Origin: Giesbergeria sp.
GTDB taxonomy: Bacteria; Pseudomonadota; Gammaproteobacteria; Burkholderiales; Burkholderiaceae_C
Reading direction: 5' to 3'
Assembly: GCA_017985015.1 (NCBI GenBank)
Contig: JAGNYI010000009.1
Location: 1 to 64,000 of the forward strand
DNA length: 64,000 bases
Shown here: positions 24,053 through 33,313 of the stretch, one piece after another
Layout of the letters: every line of letters begins with the position of its first letter
Numbering within the stretch: position 1 is the first letter of the stretch
The notes under the pieces: generated by a model
What the model was told of the DNA's origin: nothing
The model's database searches: none
The model's input: only the letters and a program-made list of their open reading frames with translations
Translations under genes and position numbers: made by a program

Positions 24053-24903
24053 CACGACACCAGGCGGGTTAGCATCATGGCGATGGGCAGCGTGGGCAAC
24101 AAGGCGTCGACGCGATCAAGCACCCCGCCGTGGCCCGGCAGCAAATTGCTGCTGTCCTTGGCGCCTGCGCTGCGCTTGACCAGCGATTCAATGAGATCGC
24201 CCACCACGCTCATGCAAGCCATGAAGAGCGCGCCCAGCAGCAGCAGCCAGGCGCCCTGTGCCCACAGGCGCGAATAAAGACTGGGCACGGCCGCCTCCCA
24301 ACGCGCATCCGCCACTATCCAGCACAAACCCAGCAACAATACGCCTGCCATGCCGCCCCAAACGCCCTCCCAGCTCTTGCCGGGACTGATGGAAGGCGCA
24401 AGCTTGTTCTTGGTAAAGCGCAGGCCAAAGCTGCGACCGGCGAAATACGCAGCGATGTCGGCCATCCAGACCAGCGTCATCACCGATAGCAAAAAATTGA
24501 TGCCAATGACGCGCGCCTGCACCACTGCGAGCCACGCCAGCCACAATCCGAGCACACCCAGCACAAGACGCAATGCGCGTGGAATGCGAGGCCAACCCGG
24601 CACGCCCGCGCGCAGCAACCAGGCGCTGCCCAAGACCCAGACACCGGCGGCCAAGGTCCACAGCAGGGTCAGAGGCTGCGCCGCCCAACCGGCCAGCCAG
24701 GCCGCGGCGCACAAGGCAACGCACACAGCGGAAAGCGCCAGCGACGCTGCAAACGAACAGCCATTGAGGCGTCCCCACTCCCAAGCGGCGCCAGCCATCA
24801 GCACCAGCACCACACCGGCAAACGCGGCCGGGTCGGGATAGAACAGCGCGGGCAACAAAATGGCCAGCAGAACCAGGGCGGTGAGAATGCGCTGCTTGAG
24901 CAT
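24052..24903 (-). CDS. cdsA: Phosphatidate cytidylyltransferase
   Basis: Makes CDP-diacylglycerol for phospholipid synthesis. The 283-residue polytopic membrane protein has about seven hydrophobic segments. The family signature near the C-terminus reads SLVKRSAGAKDSSNLLPGHG followed by GVLDR (about residue 238). It lies 9 bases downstream of uppS, and its stop overlaps the dxr start. Confidence 0.97.
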   Translation of the reverse strand: MLKQRILTALVLLAILLPALFYPDPAAFAGVVLVLMAGAAWEWGRLNGCSFAASLALSAVCVALCAAAWLAGWAAQPLTLLWTLAAGVWVLGSAWLLRAGVPGWPRIPRALRLVLGVLGLWLAWLAVVQARVIGINFLLSVMTLVWMADIAAYFAGRSFGLRFTKNKLAPSISPGKSWEGVWGGMAGVLLLGLCWIVADARWEAAVPSLYSRLWAQGAWLLLLGALFMACMSVVGDLIESLVKRSAGAKDSSNLLPGHGGVLDRVDALLPTLPIAMMLTRLVS

Positions 24904-24912
24904 GAAGGCCTT

Positions 24913-25671
24913 TCAGGCGCGCGCCAGCACCGGCGACTCACTGGCAAGTTGTTCGGAAATCAGGCCAAAACGGCGCTCACGGGCGTGGTACGCGGCAATG
25001 GCGGAGTCCAGCGCTGCCTCATCGAAGTCGGGCCAGAGTTTGTCGCTGAACACCAGTTCCGAATAGGCCGCCTGCCAGAGCAAAAAATTGCTCAGGCGCA
25101 TCTCCCCGCCGGTACGGATCAACAGGTCCGGGTCACGGACATGCGAGAGGGCCATGGCCCTGTCCAGACTCTCCGGCGTGATGGCCTCCCCGCGCGCCGC
25201 CAGGCCCGCCGCTGCCTGAGCGATGTCCCAACGCCCACCGTAATTGAAGCAAATGTTGAGCAGCATGAGCTGGCAATGGGCCGTCTCGGATTCGGCCTGC
25301 TCCAGGCCAGCGCGCAACTGCACTGACAGGCTGGCGCGGTCGCCCACGAAACGCACGCGAATACCGTCGCGGGCCAATTGGGGGACTTCGCGCCCGATCG
25401 CCCGGGCAAGCAACTCCATCAGGCCAGAAACTTCCTCGGGCGGGCGGCTCCAGTTTTCGGAAGAAAAGGCGAACACCGTCAACGCCGACACGCCGCGTTC
25501 GGCGCAGGCCTTGACGCAGCGGCGCAAGGAATCCACGCCCTGCTTGTGGCCAGCCAGGCGCGGCAAAAATCGGCGCTTGGCCCAGCGGCCATTGCCATCC
25601 ATGACGATGGCAATGTGCTCAGGAGCAGGCAGGGGTGAGACCATGTAGGGAGCGTGCCGCAGCGGCTTCAC
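24913..25671 (-). CDS. uppS: Undecaprenyl diphosphate synthase
   Basis: Cis-prenyltransferase making the C55 lipid carrier for peptidoglycan and O-antigen. The 252 residues show [13 protein letters not shown] (catalytic Asp about residue 25), [11 protein letters not shown] and the C-terminal [15 protein letters not shown]. The GTG at 25671 overlaps the frr stop as GTGA and is my choice. An ATG at 25644 ([10 protein letters not shown]) would give a 243-residue protein and cannot be excluded, since neither has a strong ribosome binding site. Confidence 0.96.
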   Translation of the reverse strand: MKPLRHAPYMVSPLPAPEHIAIVMDGNGRWAKRRFLPRLAGHKQGVDSLRRCVKACAERGVSALTVFAFSSENWSRPPEEVSGLMELLARAIGREVPQLARDGIRVRFVGDRASLSVQLRAGLEQAESETAHCQLMLLNICFNYGGRWDIAQAAAGLAARGEAITPESLDRAMALSHVRDPDLLIRTGGEMRLSNFLLWQAAYSELVFSDKLWPDFDEAALDSAIAAYHARERRFGLISEQLASESPVLARA

Positions 25672-26225
25672 ACCGCCAGGATGTCCTGCTCCTTGGCGGC
25701 TACCAAGGCATCGATTTCGGTGATATGGCGGTCGGTAATTTTCTGAATATCGGATTCGGACCGCTTCTGGTCGTCTTCAGACGCCAGCTTGTCCTTCACC
25801 AGGCGCTTGACCGCCTCGTTGGCGTCGCGGCGCAGGTTGCGCACGGCGATCTTGGCTGACTCGCCCTCGTTGCGTGCAAGCTTGGTCATCTCCTTGCGGC
25901 GCTCTTCGCTCATCGGCGGCATGGGCACGCGAATCAGCTCACCCAGGGACGCGGGGTTCAGGCCCAGATCGCTCTCCCGAATCGCCTTTTCGATTTTGGC
26001 GCCCATGTTTTTTTCCCAAGGCTGCACGCTGATCGTGCGGGCATCGAGCAGTTGCACGTTGGCCACCTGGCTGAGCGGCACCATCGAGCCGTAGTAATCG
26101 ACGTGGATCGAGTCCAGCAGGGCCGGGCTGGCACGGCCCGTTCGGATTTTCTGCAGGTTGTTCTTGAAGGCCACGATGGACTGATCCATCTTGCCCTCCA
26201 TGGTCTTGCGAATGTCGGCTGTCAT
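25668..26225 (-). CDS. frr: Ribosome recycling factor
   Basis: Splits the post-termination ribosome together with EF-G. At 185 residues the length is exact for the family. It has the N-terminal three-helix bundle start [17 protein letters not shown], the conserved [13 protein letters not shown] (about residue 26) and the C-terminal helix [11 protein letters not shown]. It lies 45 bases after pyrH and overlaps uppS. Confidence 0.98.
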   Translation of the reverse strand: MTADIRKTMEGKMDQSIVAFKNNLQKIRTGRASPALLDSIHVDYYGSMVPLSQVANVQLLDARTISVQPWEKNMGAKIEKAIRESDLGLNPASLGELIRVPMPPMSEERRKEMTKLARNEGESAKIAVRNLRRDANEAVKRLVKDKLASEDDQKRSESDIQKITDRHITEIDALVAAKEQDILAV

Positions 26226-26270
26226 GTTCGTTCTCCTCGAAATCGGGGCCTGCGGCCGCCGTGCAGCGCT

Positions 26271-26993
26271 TCAGGCGTGCACCAGCGTGCCTTCGTCCAG
26301 GCCCATGACGACGCGCTTGAGCGCGCCGGGTTTGAAGATGGAAAACACCTTGACGGGGAGCTTCTGGTCGCGGCACAAGGCAAACGCCGTGGCGTCCATG
26401 ATGCCCAGGTTGCGTGCCATGGCTTCGTCAAATGTCAGTGTCGCATAGCGCGTGGCCGAGGGGTCTTTGTGCGGGTCTGCGGTGTACACGCCATCGACTT
26501 TGGTGGCCTTGAGGACGAGCTCGGCGCCAATCTCGGCACCGCGCAGGGCCGCTGCCGTGTCGGTGGTGAAAAATGGATTGCCGGTGCCGGCGGCAAATAC
26601 CACCACCTTGCCTTCTTCGAGGTATTGCAACGCCTTGGGGCGCACATAAGGCTCAACCACCTGCTCGATGGAGATGGCCGACATCACGCGCGCTGTGAGC
26701 CCCTGCTTGTCCATGGTGTCCGCCAACGCCAGTGCATTCATCACCGTAGCCAGCATACCCATGTAGTCGGCTGTAGCACGGTCCATGCCTTCGGAACCGC
26801 CCGCGACCCCGCGAAAGATATTTCCCCCGCCAATCACCACCGCCACCTCGACGCCCATGCGGGTAATTTCCGCCACCTCGCCCACCATGCGCACGATGGT
26901 GGCACGGTTGATGCCGAACGCGTCGTCGCCCATCAGCGCCTCGCCCGACAGCTTGAGCAAGATGCGCTTATAGGCCGGCGTGGAGGAGGTCAT
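26271..26993 (-). CDS. pyrH: UMP kinase
   Basis: Phosphorylates UMP to UDP for pyrimidine nucleotide supply. The 240-residue amino acid kinase fold protein shows [12 protein letters not shown] (about residue 9), [10 protein letters not shown] (about 53), [17 protein letters not shown] (about 133) and [10 protein letters not shown] (about 163). It sits between tsf and frr in the standard order. Confidence 0.98.
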   Translation of the reverse strand: MTSSTPAYKRILLKLSGEALMGDDAFGINRATIVRMVGEVAEITRMGVEVAVVIGGGNIFRGVAGGSEGMDRATADYMGMLATVMNALALADTMDKQGLTARVMSAISIEQVVEPYVRPKALQYLEEGKVVVFAAGTGNPFFTTDTAAALRGAEIGAELVLKATKVDGVYTADPHKDPSATRYATLTFDEAMARNLGIMDATAFALCRDQKLPVKVFSIFKPGALKRVVMGLDEGTLVHA

Positions 26994-27045
26994 GGGTTTC
27001 TTTCGTAAGACGAGGCAAAAAACAGGTGGCGCGGTGGTCAGATGC

Positions 27046-27969
27046 TCAGGCCCCGGCCTTGGCGGCGGCGACCTGGGCAGCCACTTCGGCAGCGAAGTCG
27101 TCCGCCTTCTTCTCGATGCCCTCGCCGACCACGTACAGCGTAAAACCCTTGACAGCAGTGGCGCGCTCTTTGAGCATCTGCTCGACGCTTTGCTTGTCGT
27201 TCTTCACGAAAGCCTGGTTGTACAAAGACACTTCCTTGAGGTACTTTTGCACGCCGCCTTCGATGCGCTTGGCCACGATTTCGTCGGATTGAACAGGCTT
27301 GCCTTCGGCCTGCGCCTTGGCCTTGTCTTCAGCAGCCTTGGCGGCAGCGACCGAGCGCTCTTTTTCAATCAGCTCAGGAGGCACGTCGCTGCTGGCGAGC
27401 GCCACCGGCTTCATGGCGGCAATGTGCATGGCCACGTCCTTGGCTGCCGTCTCGTCGCCTTCGTACTGCACCACGACGCCGATGCGCGTGCCGTGCAGGT
27501 AGGAAGCAAGCTTGTCGCTGCCGGCAAAACGCTGGAAGCGGCGGAACGACATGTTCTCGCCAATCTTTCCGATCAGACCCTTGCGAACGTCTTCCAGCGT
27601 GGGGCCGAAGCTGTCCTGCTCATAGGGCAGCGCACCCAGGGCGGCGATGTCGGCAGGATTGTGCTGGGCGACCAGCTTGGCTGCTCCATTGGCCATGGCG
27701 AGGAAGCTGTCGTTCTTGCTGACAAAGTCGGTTTCGCTGTTGACTTCGAGCAGCGCGCCGGTGTTGCCGTCGATGAAGCTTGCCACCACGCCTTCGGCCG
27801 TGATGCGCGACGCGGCCTTGCCGGCCTTGGTGCCGAGCTTCACGCGCAGCAATTCTTCGGCCTTGACCATGTCACCAGCGGCTTCGGTCAGTGCCTTCTT
27901 GCATTCCATCATCGGCGCGTCGGTCTTTGCGCGCAGTTCGCCTACCATGCTTGCGGTAATTGCAGCCAT
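27046..27969 (-). CDS. tsf: Elongation factor Ts
   Basis: Nucleotide exchange factor for EF-Tu. The 307 residues comprise the N-terminal domain ([19 protein letters not shown]), the core with SETDFVSKN (about residue 79) and the coiled-coil insert rich in Ala/Lys/Glu (about 190-230). It follows rpsB after an attenuator-like hairpin and precedes pyrH by 52 bases. Confidence 0.98.
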   Translation of the reverse strand: MAAITASMVGELRAKTDAPMMECKKALTEAAGDMVKAEELLRVKLGTKAGKAASRITAEGVVASFIDGNTGALLEVNSETDFVSKNDSFLAMANGAAKLVAQHNPADIAALGALPYEQDSFGPTLEDVRKGLIGKIGENMSFRRFQRFAGSDKLASYLHGTRIGVVVQYEGDETAAKDVAMHIAAMKPVALASSDVPPELIEKERSVAAAKAAEDKAKAQAEGKPVQSDEIVAKRIEGGVQKYLKEVSLYNQAFVKNDKQSVEQMLKERATAVKGFTLYVVGEGIEKKADDFAAEVAAQVAAAKAGA

Positions 27970-28002
27970 CAGTCGTTCTCCAGAATCAATTCATATCAAT
28001 AT

Positions 28003-28029
28003 AAAAAAAAGGGGGCAATTGAGCCCCGC
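28003..28029 (-). terminator. Attenuator-like hairpin between rpsB and tsf
   Basis: Read leftward, a stem GGGGC/GCCCC (28027-28023 with 28016-28012) is followed by eight Ts (28010-28003), the form of an intrinsic terminator. It lies in the 100-base rpsB-tsf gap. Partial read-through would set the S2:EF-Ts ratio, as is known between these genes in E. coli. Confidence 0.8.
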
Positions 28030-28069
28030 TTTTTTCCGCGACACAGCGTCGCGCGGCCAGGGGGAAGGC

Positions 28070-28822
28070 TCAGGCAGCGGAGCTTTCCACTTCCACGAAC
28101 TCGTCCGAGGCTTCTGTGGAAACCGCCTTCACCACGTCGTTGACCGCGTTGTTGCGGCCTTCGATGACTGCGTCGGCCATGGCGCGCACATACAGATCCA
28201 CCGCCTTGGCGGAGTCGTCGTTGCCAGGAATGACGTGGTCAATGCCTTCAGGCGAGTGGTTGGTGTCGACCACGCCAATCAGCGGAATACCGAGCTTCTT
28301 GGCTTCGGCAATGGCAATCTTGTGGAAACCCACGTCGACCACGAAGATGGCGTCGGGCAACGCAGCCATATCCTGAATGCCGCCAATGTCCTTTTCCAGC
28401 TTCTCGATCTCACGCGTGAACATGAGTTGCTCTTTCTTGCTCAGGGCTTCGAGGCCGCCTTCCTGCTGCGCCTTCATGTCCTTGAGGCGCTTGATGGAGG
28501 TCTTCACGGTCTTGAAGTTGGTCAGCATGCCGCCCAGCCAGCGCTGGTTCACGTAGGGCACGCCAGCGCGCAAGGCTTCGGCCGCCACGGTGTCACGGGC
28601 CTGGCGCTTGGTGCCAACAAACAGCACGGTGCCGCGATTGGCGGTGAGTTGCTGGGCAAACTTGGTGGCTTCCTGGAGCAGCGGAAGCGATTTTTCCAAG
28701 TTGATGATGTGAATCTTGTTGCGATGGCCAAAGATGTACGGAGCCATCTTGGGGTTCCAGAACCGGGTCTGGTGGCCGAAGTGAACGCCGGCTTCCAGCA
28801 TTTCGCGCATAGTGACTGCCAT
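28070..28822 (-). CDS. rpsB: 30S ribosomal protein S2
   Basis: A small-subunit protein of 250 residues with [20 protein letters not shown] at the N-terminus and the conserved [19 protein letters not shown] (about residue 190). The frame is open to 28876, but the ATG at 28822 is preceded by GGAG at good spacing and gives the family N-terminus. It heads the long leftward operon. The 154-base gap to the divergent amidase must contain its promoter and leader; a TAGAAT hexamer on the leftward strand lies at 28969-28974. Confidence 0.98.
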   Translation of the reverse strand: MAVTMREMLEAGVHFGHQTRFWNPKMAPYIFGHRNKIHIINLEKSLPLLQEATKFAQQLTANRGTVLFVGTKRQARDTVAAEALRAGVPYVNQRWLGGMLTNFKTVKTSIKRLKDMKAQQEGGLEALSKKEQLMFTREIEKLEKDIGGIQDMAALPDAIFVVDVGFHKIAIAEAKKLGIPLIGVVDTNHSPEGIDHVIPGNDDSAKAVDLYVRAMADAVIEGRNNAVNDVVKAVSTEASDEFVEVESSAA

Positions 28823-28976
28823 AAAAGTGCTCCAAAGGTTGGGTCTAAAATCCAGTCCGACATCGCTGCCCACCACTCAATTCGCTGGCTGGGCCGCAAC
28901 ACCTTGGCGGGACTGGTTTGCTATTGGTTTCGCTAAGGGCTAACGCCCCGCAAAACCCAAGGATTCTAGCATAGAC

Positions 28977-30347
28977 ATGGCAAAAGACCTTGACAGTACG
29001 CTGCGCCTGCTGCACGCCGGCGGCACCACTGCAATGGCGGAAATGGCGCGCTGCATCCAGCGGGCGCTCACTCCCGAATGCCAGCATGTCTTCACACCCT
29101 TGCTGCCGGAGCAGGCTGCCCGCGAAGCCACCAACCCTGGGCAGGCCCATCGCCCCCTGGCCGGCCTGGCAGTTTCGGTGAAAGACCTGTTTGACATGCA
29201 AGGGATGCCTACCCCGGCGGGCTCCCGGGTGCTGGCCGAGGCGCCGCCTGCGGCTTGTGATGCACTGGCCGTGCAGCGTCTGCGTGCGGCAGGCGGCGCC
29301 GTGATTGGGCGCACGCAGATGGTGGAATTCGCCTTTTCCGGTGTTGGCATCAACCCCCACCATGGCACGCCAGCTGCTTTTGACGGCCGCTTTGGCGCGC
29401 TGCCAGGGGCGCCGCGCGTGCCTGGAGGCTCGTCCTCGGGCGCGGCCGTGTCGGTAGCTACCGGGGCCGCGTTCATTGGCCTGGGTTCGGACACCGGGGG
29501 TTCGATTCGCATTCCTGCGGCCTTGTGCGGCATTGTCGGCTTCAAGAACACCGCCCGCCTGGTGCCCACTGCGGGCGCCGTGCCGCTCTCGACCACCCTG
29601 GACACCGCTTGCGCCATGACGCGCTCGGTGCGCGACGCCGTGCTGGCGCACGAAATTCTGGCGGCGCGGCGCGTGACGCGCAGCCCGGCACCCTTGTCGG
29701 CGTGGCGGCTGGCGGTGCCCGGCGGGGTGTTTCTCGAAGGCTTGGAGCCCCCCGTGCGCACCGCGTTCGAGCGCAGTGTGGAGCAATTGCGCCGCGCCGG
29801 CGCACGTATCGTGGAAATCGACCTGCCCGAAGTGGCGCAACTCGCGGGCCTGCAAGCCACTGGCGGTTTTGCCGCCGCAGAGAGTTTCGCCTGGCACCGG
29901 CAACATTTGGCCCGAAATGGAGCCGCCTACGACCCGCGCGTGCGGGTGCGGATCGAGCGCGGCGCACGCATGTCTGCGGCGGACTACATCGACCTGTTGC
30001 ACGCGCGCACCGCCTGGATCGCGCAGATCGAGACCGCCATTGGCGACTTCGACGCCCTGCTCTCGCCCACCGTCCCCATCCTGGCCCCATTGCTGGCGTC
30101 GATCGCACCGGCGGACGGCAGCGATACGCAGCAGGATGCAGCACGCGACGCGGAGTTTCAGCGCGTCAATGCCCTGCTGCTGCGCAACCCCAGCATTGTC
30201 AATATGCTTGACGGCTGCGCGCTGTCGCTGCCCTGCCACCAAGCCGGAGAACTTCCGGTGGGCATGATGCTGTGGCACGCCGCGCTGCACGACGATGCGG
30301 TGCTCAATGTGGGCCTGCGGGTGGAAGAACAACTACAAAAATCATAG
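28977..30347 (+). CDS. Amidase (amidase signature family)
   Basis: A 456-residue amide hydrolase of the amidase signature family, with the Ser-cisSer-Lys triad: Lys in LAVSVKD (about residue 68), cis-Ser in VPGGSSSGAA (about 152) and nucleophile Ser in SDTGGSIRIPA (about 176). The ATG at 28977 has AAGGA about 12 bases upstream. The substrate is unknown; it is not part of a gatCAB set. The stop codon TAG lies inside a copy of the dispersed repeat. Divergent from rpsB and followed by the FAD oxidoreductase. Confidence 0.88.
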   Translation: MAKDLDSTLRLLHAGGTTAMAEMARCIQRALTPECQHVFTPLLPEQAAREATNPGQAHRPLAGLAVSVKDLFDMQGMPTPAGSRVLAEAPPAACDALAVQRLRAAGGAVIGRTQMVEFAFSGVGINPHHGTPAAFDGRFGALPGAPRVPGGSSSGAAVSVATGAAFIGLGSDTGGSIRIPAALCGIVGFKNTARLVPTAGAVPLSTTLDTACAMTRSVRDAVLAHEILAARRVTRSPAPLSAWRLAVPGGVFLEGLEPPVRTAFERSVEQLRRAGARIVEIDLPEVAQLAGLQATGGFAAAESFAWHRQHLARNGAAYDPRVRVRIERGARMSAADYIDLLHARTAWIAQIETAIGDFDALLSPTVPILAPLLASIAPADGSDTQQDAARDAEFQRVNALLLRNPSIVNMLDGCALSLPCHQAGELPVGMMLWHAALHDDAVLNVGLRVEEQLQKS

Positions 30348-30386
30348 CTACTAGCGCTTTATGGATAAGCGCTAGAGGCAAAAAAT
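30331..30386. repeat. Dispersed palindromic repeat, copy D
   Basis: Contains TCATAGCTACTAGCGCTTTATGGATAAGCGCTAGAGGCAAAAAAT (given here as consecutive short blocks: TCATAGCTACTAGCGCTT, TATGG, ATAAGCGCTAGAGGC). The arms CTAGCGCTT and AAGCGCTAG pair perfectly. The repeat supplies the TAG stop of the amidase and ends 11 bases before the next ATG. Confidence 0.85.
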
Positions 30387-30397
30387 ACCCAGAATTC

Positions 30398-31663
30398 ATG
30401 AAGATTGCGATTGTGGGCGCCGGCGTGGCCGGCGTGACCACGGCTTACGAGTTGGCGCGCCACGGCCACACCGTCACCGTGTTCGAACGGCGCGCCAGTG
30501 CCGCCGAAGAAACCAGCTTTGCGCCTGGCGCCGTGCGCGGCCTGGGTCCACTGGCTCCGTGGGCGCTGCCCGGGGCCATGGGCGTGCCGCGTGCCCTGGG
30601 CAGTTCGGCCAGCGTTCAGGCCGGCCGCGCCAGCAGCTTGGCGCAGCTGCGTTGGCTCTGGCAATGGCAAAGCGCTGCGCGCAAAGCACTGCGCAGCGAA
30701 GAGCCGACACCCGCCATGCGTGCGCTGGCGCAGCTCTCGCAGTGGAGCCAGCACTGCTACCTTGACACCGCCGAGGCACTGGAGCTTGACCTGGAGCACA
30801 GCTGCGGCGCACTGCTCTTGCTGCAAGACGACCGCACCGCCGCGCCGCTGCGCCAGGCCGTGCAAGCGCTGCGCAGCGCAGGTGCTCTGCTGCACGAACT
30901 GGACGCCGCAGCCGCGCGCAAGCTCGAACCCGGGCTGGCGGAGAACGCAGAATTCGCCTTGGCGCTGCACCTGCCCGCGGCCGAGGCCGGCAACTGCCGC
31001 CAGTTCAGCGTGCTGCTGCGACAGGCCGCGCAGCGCCTGGGCGCCGAGTTCTTGTTTCAGGCCGAAGTCACCGCAATTCGCAGCACCTCCAACGGCACCA
31101 CGCTGCAACTGCGCGGCGAAGCCGAGCCCCGGCGCTTCGAAGCTGCCGTGCTGTGCAGTGGCGCCGATGCCTTGTCCCTGCTCGCGCCGCTGGGCGTGCG
31201 CACCGGCATGGTGGCACTGTGGGGCTATTCGCTGACTGCACCGCTGCGCGAAGGCGTTCCTGGACCGCAAGGCACCGTGCTGGACGCGGCGCGGCAGGTG
31301 AGCCTGGCGCGCCTGGGCCAGCGCATCCGCGTTTCCGGCGGCGCCGAACTGGGCGGCACCGGAGCGGCGCAGCACCCGAAGGCCCTGCACGCGCTCTATG
31401 AGGCTCTGGACACCTGGTTTCCCGGCAGCGCCCAGCGCGGCGCCGGCCTGCAGATGTGGCGCGGCGCCCGTGCCATACGGCCAAGCGGCCTGCCCCTGCT
31501 CGGAGCCAGCGGCGTACCCGGCCTGTGGCTCAACCTGGCCCACGGCGACGGCGGCTGGTCCCTGGCCAGCGGTTGCGCGCGGGAGCTGGCTCAGCAACTG
31601 GTCGGAAGCGAATCAGCGCTCACACCCACCGACCTGCTGCACTTCGCCCCCAGCGGTGCCTAA
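30398..31663 (+). CDS. FAD-dependent oxidoreductase, DadA-like
   Basis: A 421-residue DAO-family flavoprotein. The N-terminus MKIAIVGAGVAGVTTAYELA is a Rossmann FAD-binding fold followed by the acidic residue of TVFER. The C-terminal FAD contact is in LWLNLAHGDGGWSLA (about residue 375), similar to the SHGHLGWTLAPG-type region of D-amino acid dehydrogenases. The start at 30398 has no clear ribosome binding site because a repeat copy occupies the upstream DNA. The substrate is probably an amine or D-amino acid, by family resemblance only. Confidence 0.8.
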   Translation: MKIAIVGAGVAGVTTAYELARHGHTVTVFERRASAAEETSFAPGAVRGLGPLAPWALPGAMGVPRALGSSASVQAGRASSLAQLRWLWQWQSAARKALRSEEPTPAMRALAQLSQWSQHCYLDTAEALELDLEHSCGALLLLQDDRTAAPLRQAVQALRSAGALLHELDAAAARKLEPGLAENAEFALALHLPAAEAGNCRQFSVLLRQAAQRLGAEFLFQAEVTAIRSTSNGTTLQLRGEAEPRRFEAAVLCSGADALSLLAPLGVRTGMVALWGYSLTAPLREGVPGPQGTVLDAARQVSLARLGQRIRVSGGAELGGTGAAQHPKALHALYEALDTWFPGSAQRGAGLQMWRGARAIRPSGLPLLGASGVPGLWLNLAHGDGGWSLASGCARELAQQLVGSESALTPTDLLHFAPSGA

Positions 31664-31698
31664 GTGCACGCGCCTCGGAGGCGCAATGCCTGCCCATA

Positions 31699-33213
31699 AT
31701 GGCGCACATGCTGCGCATCCTGCCCGATAGCCCCCACCCACTTCACGACCTGGAAGCGACGCGCTCCATTGAGCACAGCGCGGCGGCAAGCCTGCCGCCC
31801 TACACGCTGATGCAGCGTGCCGGTCTGGCCACCGCACGCCTGGCTCGCGCCCTGGCGCCGCACGCCCGTGCCGCGTGGATCGTCTGTGGGCCGGGGAACA
31901 ACGGCGGCGACGGGCTGGAAGCTGCCGCACACCTGCACCGCGCGGGCATTCGCGTCACCGTCACCTGGCTGGGCAGCGAGGCCCGTTTGCCGCCCGATGC
32001 CCAACACGCGTTGCACCGGGCGCGGGGCGCGGGCGTAGTTTTTGCCGATTCCCCTTCCATTGCCCTCACTGCGGCTGACATCTGCGTGGACGCCATGCTG
32101 GGCATCGGTCTGGCGCCTGGCGACGCAGCGCGTCCGCCTCCGGCCCACTGGCTGGCCTTGCTGGCGCAATTGCGCGCCGGCCCCGCCTGCCTGCTGTGTG
32201 TGGACCTGCCCAGCGGCCTGCAGACCGATACCGGGGCCTGGGCGGATGGCTTTGCTCCCGAAATGGCCGCGCGCGCACCCTGCCACACGCTGTCACTGCT
32301 CACGCTCAAACCCGGCCTCTTCACCGCCCACGGCCGCGACGCCGCAGGCACCGTGTGGCTGGACACGCTCGACACCGCTGCGAACGAGACCCGCGCCACC
32401 GCCTGGCTGACCGGCCCGCCCCCGGCCGCGCACCGCGTGCATGCCAGCCACAAGGGCAGCTACGGCGATGTCGCCGTCGTCGGCGGCGAGGGTCTGGCAC
32501 GGCGTGGCATGGGCATGGAGGGCGCTGCGCTGCTGGCGGCCGGCGCCGCCTTGCACGCTGGCGCCGGCCGTGTGCTGCTGGCGCTGCTGGACGGCGCAGC
32601 GCTCCCAGCCGCCCTCTGGGCGCCCGAGCTGATGCAGCGCCGCTTTGAGGTGCTCGAGCTGGAAGCGCTGACCGTGGTCTGTGGCTGCGGCGGCGGCGAG
32701 GCCGTGGCCGAGGTGCTGCCCGCCGTGCTGGCCCGCGCCGCCCGGCTGGTGCTCGACGCTGACGCCCTTAACGCCGTTGCCAGCAGCGCGGCGTTGCAAA
32801 CCGCACTGGCAAAGCGTGCAGCGCTCCGGCAGGGCACCATCTTGACACCGCACCCGCTCGAAGCCGCCCGCCTGCTGGGCTGCAGCGCCCAGGCGGTGCA
32901 GGCCGATCGCCTGGCGGCAGCGCAGAGCCTGGTACAGCGCTTTGGCTGCGTCTGCGTGCTCAAGGGTTCGGGCAGCGTGGTGGCCGGGCCGGGGCGCGTG
33001 CCCGCCATCAACCCCACGGGAAACGCGCGCCTGGCCACGGCCGGCACGGGCGATGTGCTGGCCGGCATGCTGGGTGCCCACTGGGCGACAGGGAAAGAAT
33101 CTTTCGCGGCAGCGTGCAGCGCCGTCTACCAGCACGGCCGCTTGGCCGACCGCTGGCCTGCAGACCAGGCACTGGTTGCCAGCGCGCTCTCAAAGGCGTC
33201 AAATTTTGATTAA
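31699..33213 (+). CDS. nnr: Bifunctional NAD(P)H-hydrate epimerase / ADP-dependent dehydratase
   Basis: Repairs hydrated NADH and NADPH. The 504 residues fuse an N-terminal YjeF_N epimerase domain (about 1-230; VCGPGNNGGDGLEAA at about 58) with a C-terminal ribokinase-like dehydratase domain (about 245-500; HKGSYGDVAVVGG at about 250 and NPTGNARLATAGTGDVLAGML at about 435, given in part). The ATG at 31699 is chosen; the one at 31708 is also possible. The TAA stop lies within a repeat copy. Ala-rich and high in GC, like its upstream neighbour. Confidence 0.94.
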   Translation: MAHMLRILPDSPHPLHDLEATRSIEHSAAASLPPYTLMQRAGLATARLARALAPHARAAWIVCGPGNNGGDGLEAAAHLHRAGIRVTVTWLGSEARLPPDAQHALHRARGAGVVFADSPSIALTAADICVDAMLGIGLAPGDAARPPPAHWLALLAQLRAGPACLLCVDLPSGLQTDTGAWADGFAPEMAARAPCHTLSLLTLKPGLFTAHGRDAAGTVWLDTLDTAANETRATAWLTGPPPAAHRVHASHKGSYGDVAVVGGEGLARRGMGMEGAALLAAGAALHAGAGRVLLALLDGAALPAALWAPELMQRRFEVLELEALTVVCGCGGGEAVAEVLPAVLARAARLVLDADALNAVASSAALQTALAKRAALRQGTILTPHPLEAARLLGCSAQAVQADRLAAAQSLVQRFGCVCVLKGSGSVVAGPGRVPAINPTGNARLATAGTGDVLAGMLGAHWATGKESFAAACSAVYQHGRLADRWPADQALVASALSKASNFD

Positions 33214-33265
33214 AAATAGGCCCTAGCGCTTATTCCACCAGCGCAAGCAGCTCCTGAAATAAGAG
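33203..33265. repeat. Dispersed palindromic repeat at the nnr 3' end
   Basis: TTTTGATTAAAAATAGGCCC, then CTAGCGCTTATTCCACC, then AGCGCAAGCAGCTCCTGAAAT. It is in reverse orientation relative to copy D. It provides the nnr stop codon (TAA, 33211-33213) and lies in the convergent nnr-rnr gap. Confidence 0.8.
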
Positions 33266-33313
33266 CGAATCGGCACAGCTGCAGGGGCGGACCAGGCAGA
33301 CCCGCGCTGCGCC

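Noticed and set aside
28845-30332. 495-codon leftward open frame over the amidase gene
   Set aside because: It is antisense to a clear amidase with an intact triad. The peptide is low-complexity and matches no family; long antisense frames are expected at this GC content.
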